Shown here in pieces: positions 6,422-7,618 of a DNA stretch of 7,618 nucleotides. Location of the stretch: assembly GCA_947450745.1 (NCBI GenBank), contig CANFYD010000168.1, positions 1 to 7,618 on the forward strand. Direction: 5' to 3'. The translations under genes were made by a program, and so were the position numbers. The notes beneath the pieces were generated by a model. It ran no database searches. It saw only the letters and a list, made by a program, of their open reading frames with translations, and had not been told where the DNA came from. This stretch comes from Burkholderiales bacterium (GTDB taxonomy: Bacteria > Pseudomonadota > Gammaproteobacteria > Burkholderiales > Burkholderiaceae_C). The stretch's first letter is position 1. The number at the start of each line of letters is the position of its first letter.

Positions 6422-7414
6422 ATGCAAGCTACCCACCAACCCACCGCGCGACGCCATTGGCTGGCCTCGGCCCTGCTCCTTGCCGGAGCGGCGAGCTTCG
6501 GTCTCAGCGCCAAAGCCCAGAGCTATCCCGCCAAACCCATCACCTTCCTTGTGCCGTTCGCGGCGGGCAGCGCCACCGACCAACTGGCCCGTGCGCTTGG
6601 TCTGGCGGTCAGTGAGCAGGGCAAACAGCCGGTGGTGGTCCTCAACAAGGACGGGGCCAGCGGCATGATCGCGGCCCAGCAGGCAGCCAAGGCCGCACCC
6701 GACGGCTACACCGTGCTGATCACCACCAACACGACCCAAGCGGCCAACGAACACCTGTACAAGAAGCTGCGCTACGACCCGGTGAAAGACTTTGCGCCGG
6801 TCACCGGTCTGGGCAAGGGCGGCCAAGTGCTGGTGGTGCGCACCGACTCCCCCTACAAAAGCGTGGGTGAACTGCTGGCCCGCGCACGCAAAGAGCCGGG
6901 CAAGCTCAGCTTCGGCAGCGGCAGTTCGTCCAGTCGGGTGGCCGGCGAAATGTTCAAGCAGTTGAGCCAGACCGACCTGTTGCACGTCCCCTACAAGAGC
7001 AACCCCAACGCCATCACCGACCTGCTCGGCGGCCAGATCGACCTGATGATCACCGACACCTCCACCGGTGTGCCGCAAATCAAGGGTGGCAAGCTGCGCG
7101 CGCTCGGTGTGTCCACCGCCCACCGCAACCCGCTGCTGCCCGAGGTTCCTACGATCGACGAAGCTGGCGTCAAAGGCTACAACATGGGGTACTGGTTCGC
7201 CGCCTACTTGCCCGCAGGCGCGACACCGGATGTGGTGGCCCGCCTGCGTGAGATGCTGGTGGCCGGCACGCAAAGTGCTGCAGCCAAAGCCTTCTTTGAG
7301 GGCAGCGGTTCTCAGGCCTGGACCACCACGCCGGAAGAACTGGCCCGCTTCCAGGCCGAAGAAACGCAGAAGTGGGGCCGGGTGATCAAGGCCGCAGGCA
7401 TCGAAGCCGAATAG
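6422..7414 (+). CDS. Bug/TctC-family periplasmic solute-binding protein
   Basis: A 330-residue extracytoplasmic substrate-binding protein of the Bug (Bordetella uptake gene) family, the receptor type of tripartite tricarboxylate transporters. The first 32 residues form a secretion signal: basic TARR (8-11), hydrophobic core to about residue 28, and cleavage after AKA (30-32). The mature start SYPAKPITFLVPFAAGSATD (34-53) is the Bug signature. Further landmarks are APDGYTVLITT (92-102), DFAPVTGL (123-130), KLSFGSGSSSSRVAGEMFKQ (161-180), HVPYKSNPNAITDLLGGQID (188-207) and LRALGVST (226-232). Ligands of characterised relatives are mostly small carboxylates such as citrate, aspartate, glutamate or nicotinate; the ligand here cannot be told. 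It is 44 bp downstream of the small AtuA-like gene, so probably co-transcribed. No membrane components (TctA/TctB) are in the window. Many Bug proteins are similarly orphaned in Burkholderiales. Confidence 0.95.
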   Translation: MQATHQPTARRHWLASALLLAGAASFGLSAKAQSYPAKPITFLVPFAAGSATDQLARALGLAVSEQGKQPVVVLNKDGASGMIAAQQAAKAAPDGYTVLITTNTTQAANEHLYKKLRYDPVKDFAPVTGLGKGGQVLVVRTDSPYKSVGELLARARKEPGKLSFGSGSSSSRVAGEMFKQLSQTDLLHVPYKSNPNAITDLLGGQIDLMITDTSTGVPQIKGGKLRALGVSTAHRNPLLPEVPTIDEAGVKGYNMGYWFAAYLPAGATPDVVARLREMLVAGTQSAAAKAFFEGSGSQAWTTTPEELARFQAEETQKWGRVIKAAGIEAE

Positions 7415-7497
7415 GACAGACTGAACGCGCAACTTGGCGTCGATGTCGATCTCGTTTCAAATGCAAGGCGCGGCTCGAACCCTGCGCTAGTCAGGTG

Positions 7498-7618
7498 ATG
7501 GCGCTGCCACCTTTAAAGTGCCGACTCCTAGCCAGCCCGATCACGCGCTCGTTGGCGCTGCGCAAGGCAGGCTCGCTGGCCAGCGAATCAGCGCGGATCT
7601 ACATCGTCGCCAACATTC
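7498..7618 (+). CDS. Possible truncated reading frame at the window edge, unrecognised
   Basis: From the ATG at 7498 a plus-strand frame stays open to the window end (40 codons; begins MALPPLKCRL, later ITRSLALRKAGSL and ARIYIVANI). From about codon 13 its third positions are strongly G/C, more so than the other open frames here, which is the only positive sign. The start has no good Shine-Dalgarno and I do not recognise the protein. It may be chance, a gene remnant, or a gene whose start is misjudged. The preceding stretch 7415-7497 shows no gene, no T-tract terminator and no tRNA. Confidence 0.2.
   Translation, partial: MALPPLKCRLLASPITRSLALRKAGSLASESARIYIVANI

Noticed and set aside
6203..7432. 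A 409-codon minus-strand open frame opposite the Bug gene
   Set aside because: It is antisense to a clear signal-peptide-bearing Bug protein and to part of the small AtuA-like gene. Its Gly/His/Val-rich content without motifs marks it as a shadow frame.
7465..7490. A GTTCGAGCC string on the minus strand resembling a tRNA T-arm
   Set aside because: The flanking bases do not form a T-stem (CAGGG against CGCGC), and no anticodon arm or acceptor stem is present upstream.
1..7618. CRISPR arrays, insertion sequences, transposase genes, rRNA and riboswitches
   Set aside because: Reading both strands showed no regularly spaced repeats, no transposase motifs or terminal inverted repeats with target duplications, and no recognisable RNA gene.

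Overview
The window is GC-rich, densely coded DNA that looks like a betaproteobacterium of the order Burkholderiales (Comamonadaceae-like). This is inferred from the strong G/C third-position bias, the red-type (form IC) RuBisCO operon with divergent cbbR in the Cupriavidus-like order cbbR<>cbbL-cbbS-cbbX, and a Bug-family periplasmic binding protein, a family greatly expanded in that order. No species can be named from the sequence alone.

Left half (1-3481), CO2 fixation. On the minus strand, reading leftward from about 2396, lie cbbL (RuBisCO large subunit, GTG start, intact active site), cbbS (small subunit with the red-type C-terminal extension) and the first 152 codons of cbbX (AAA+ RuBisCO activase, cut by the window edge). 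Spacing is tight (22 bp, then 9 bp), as in one operon. On the plus strand, 140 bp away, the LysR-type activator gene cbbR is transcribed divergently. The shared intergenic region is AT-rich in its centre and holds repeated GTTGGC/GCCAAC elements and an imperfect TTAT...ATAA palindrome, a plausible CbbR control region.

Centre (3482-3603). A 122-bp gap lies between two convergent genes. It contains two perfect hairpins enclosed by a longer-range inverted repeat. It could be a bidirectional structured terminator, though it has no T-tract.

Right half (3604-7414), a second, apparently unrelated module. A LysR regulator on the minus strand is divergent from a three-gene plus-strand cluster: an AtuA-family (DUF1446) protein, a small protein that looks like the detached C-terminal domain of AtuA and overlaps it by 4 nt (ATGA), and a Bug/TctC-type solute-binding protein with a signal peptide. 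A good sigma70-like promoter (TTTACA, 17 bp, TACATT) lies in the 114-bp divergent region, with ATCTGA repeats 21 bp apart beside it and a CAGAT element overlapping the -35. The layout suggests a LysR-controlled uptake or catabolic operon for an unidentified carboxylate-like compound. The substrate cannot be told from sequence, and AtuA has no settled biochemical function.

The last 204 bp hold no gene I can recognise, only a possible truncated reading frame running off the edge. The least-described element is the LysR / split-AtuA / Bug module; the cbb genes are textbook red-type RuBisCO apart from a low-complexity N-terminal extension on CbbX.
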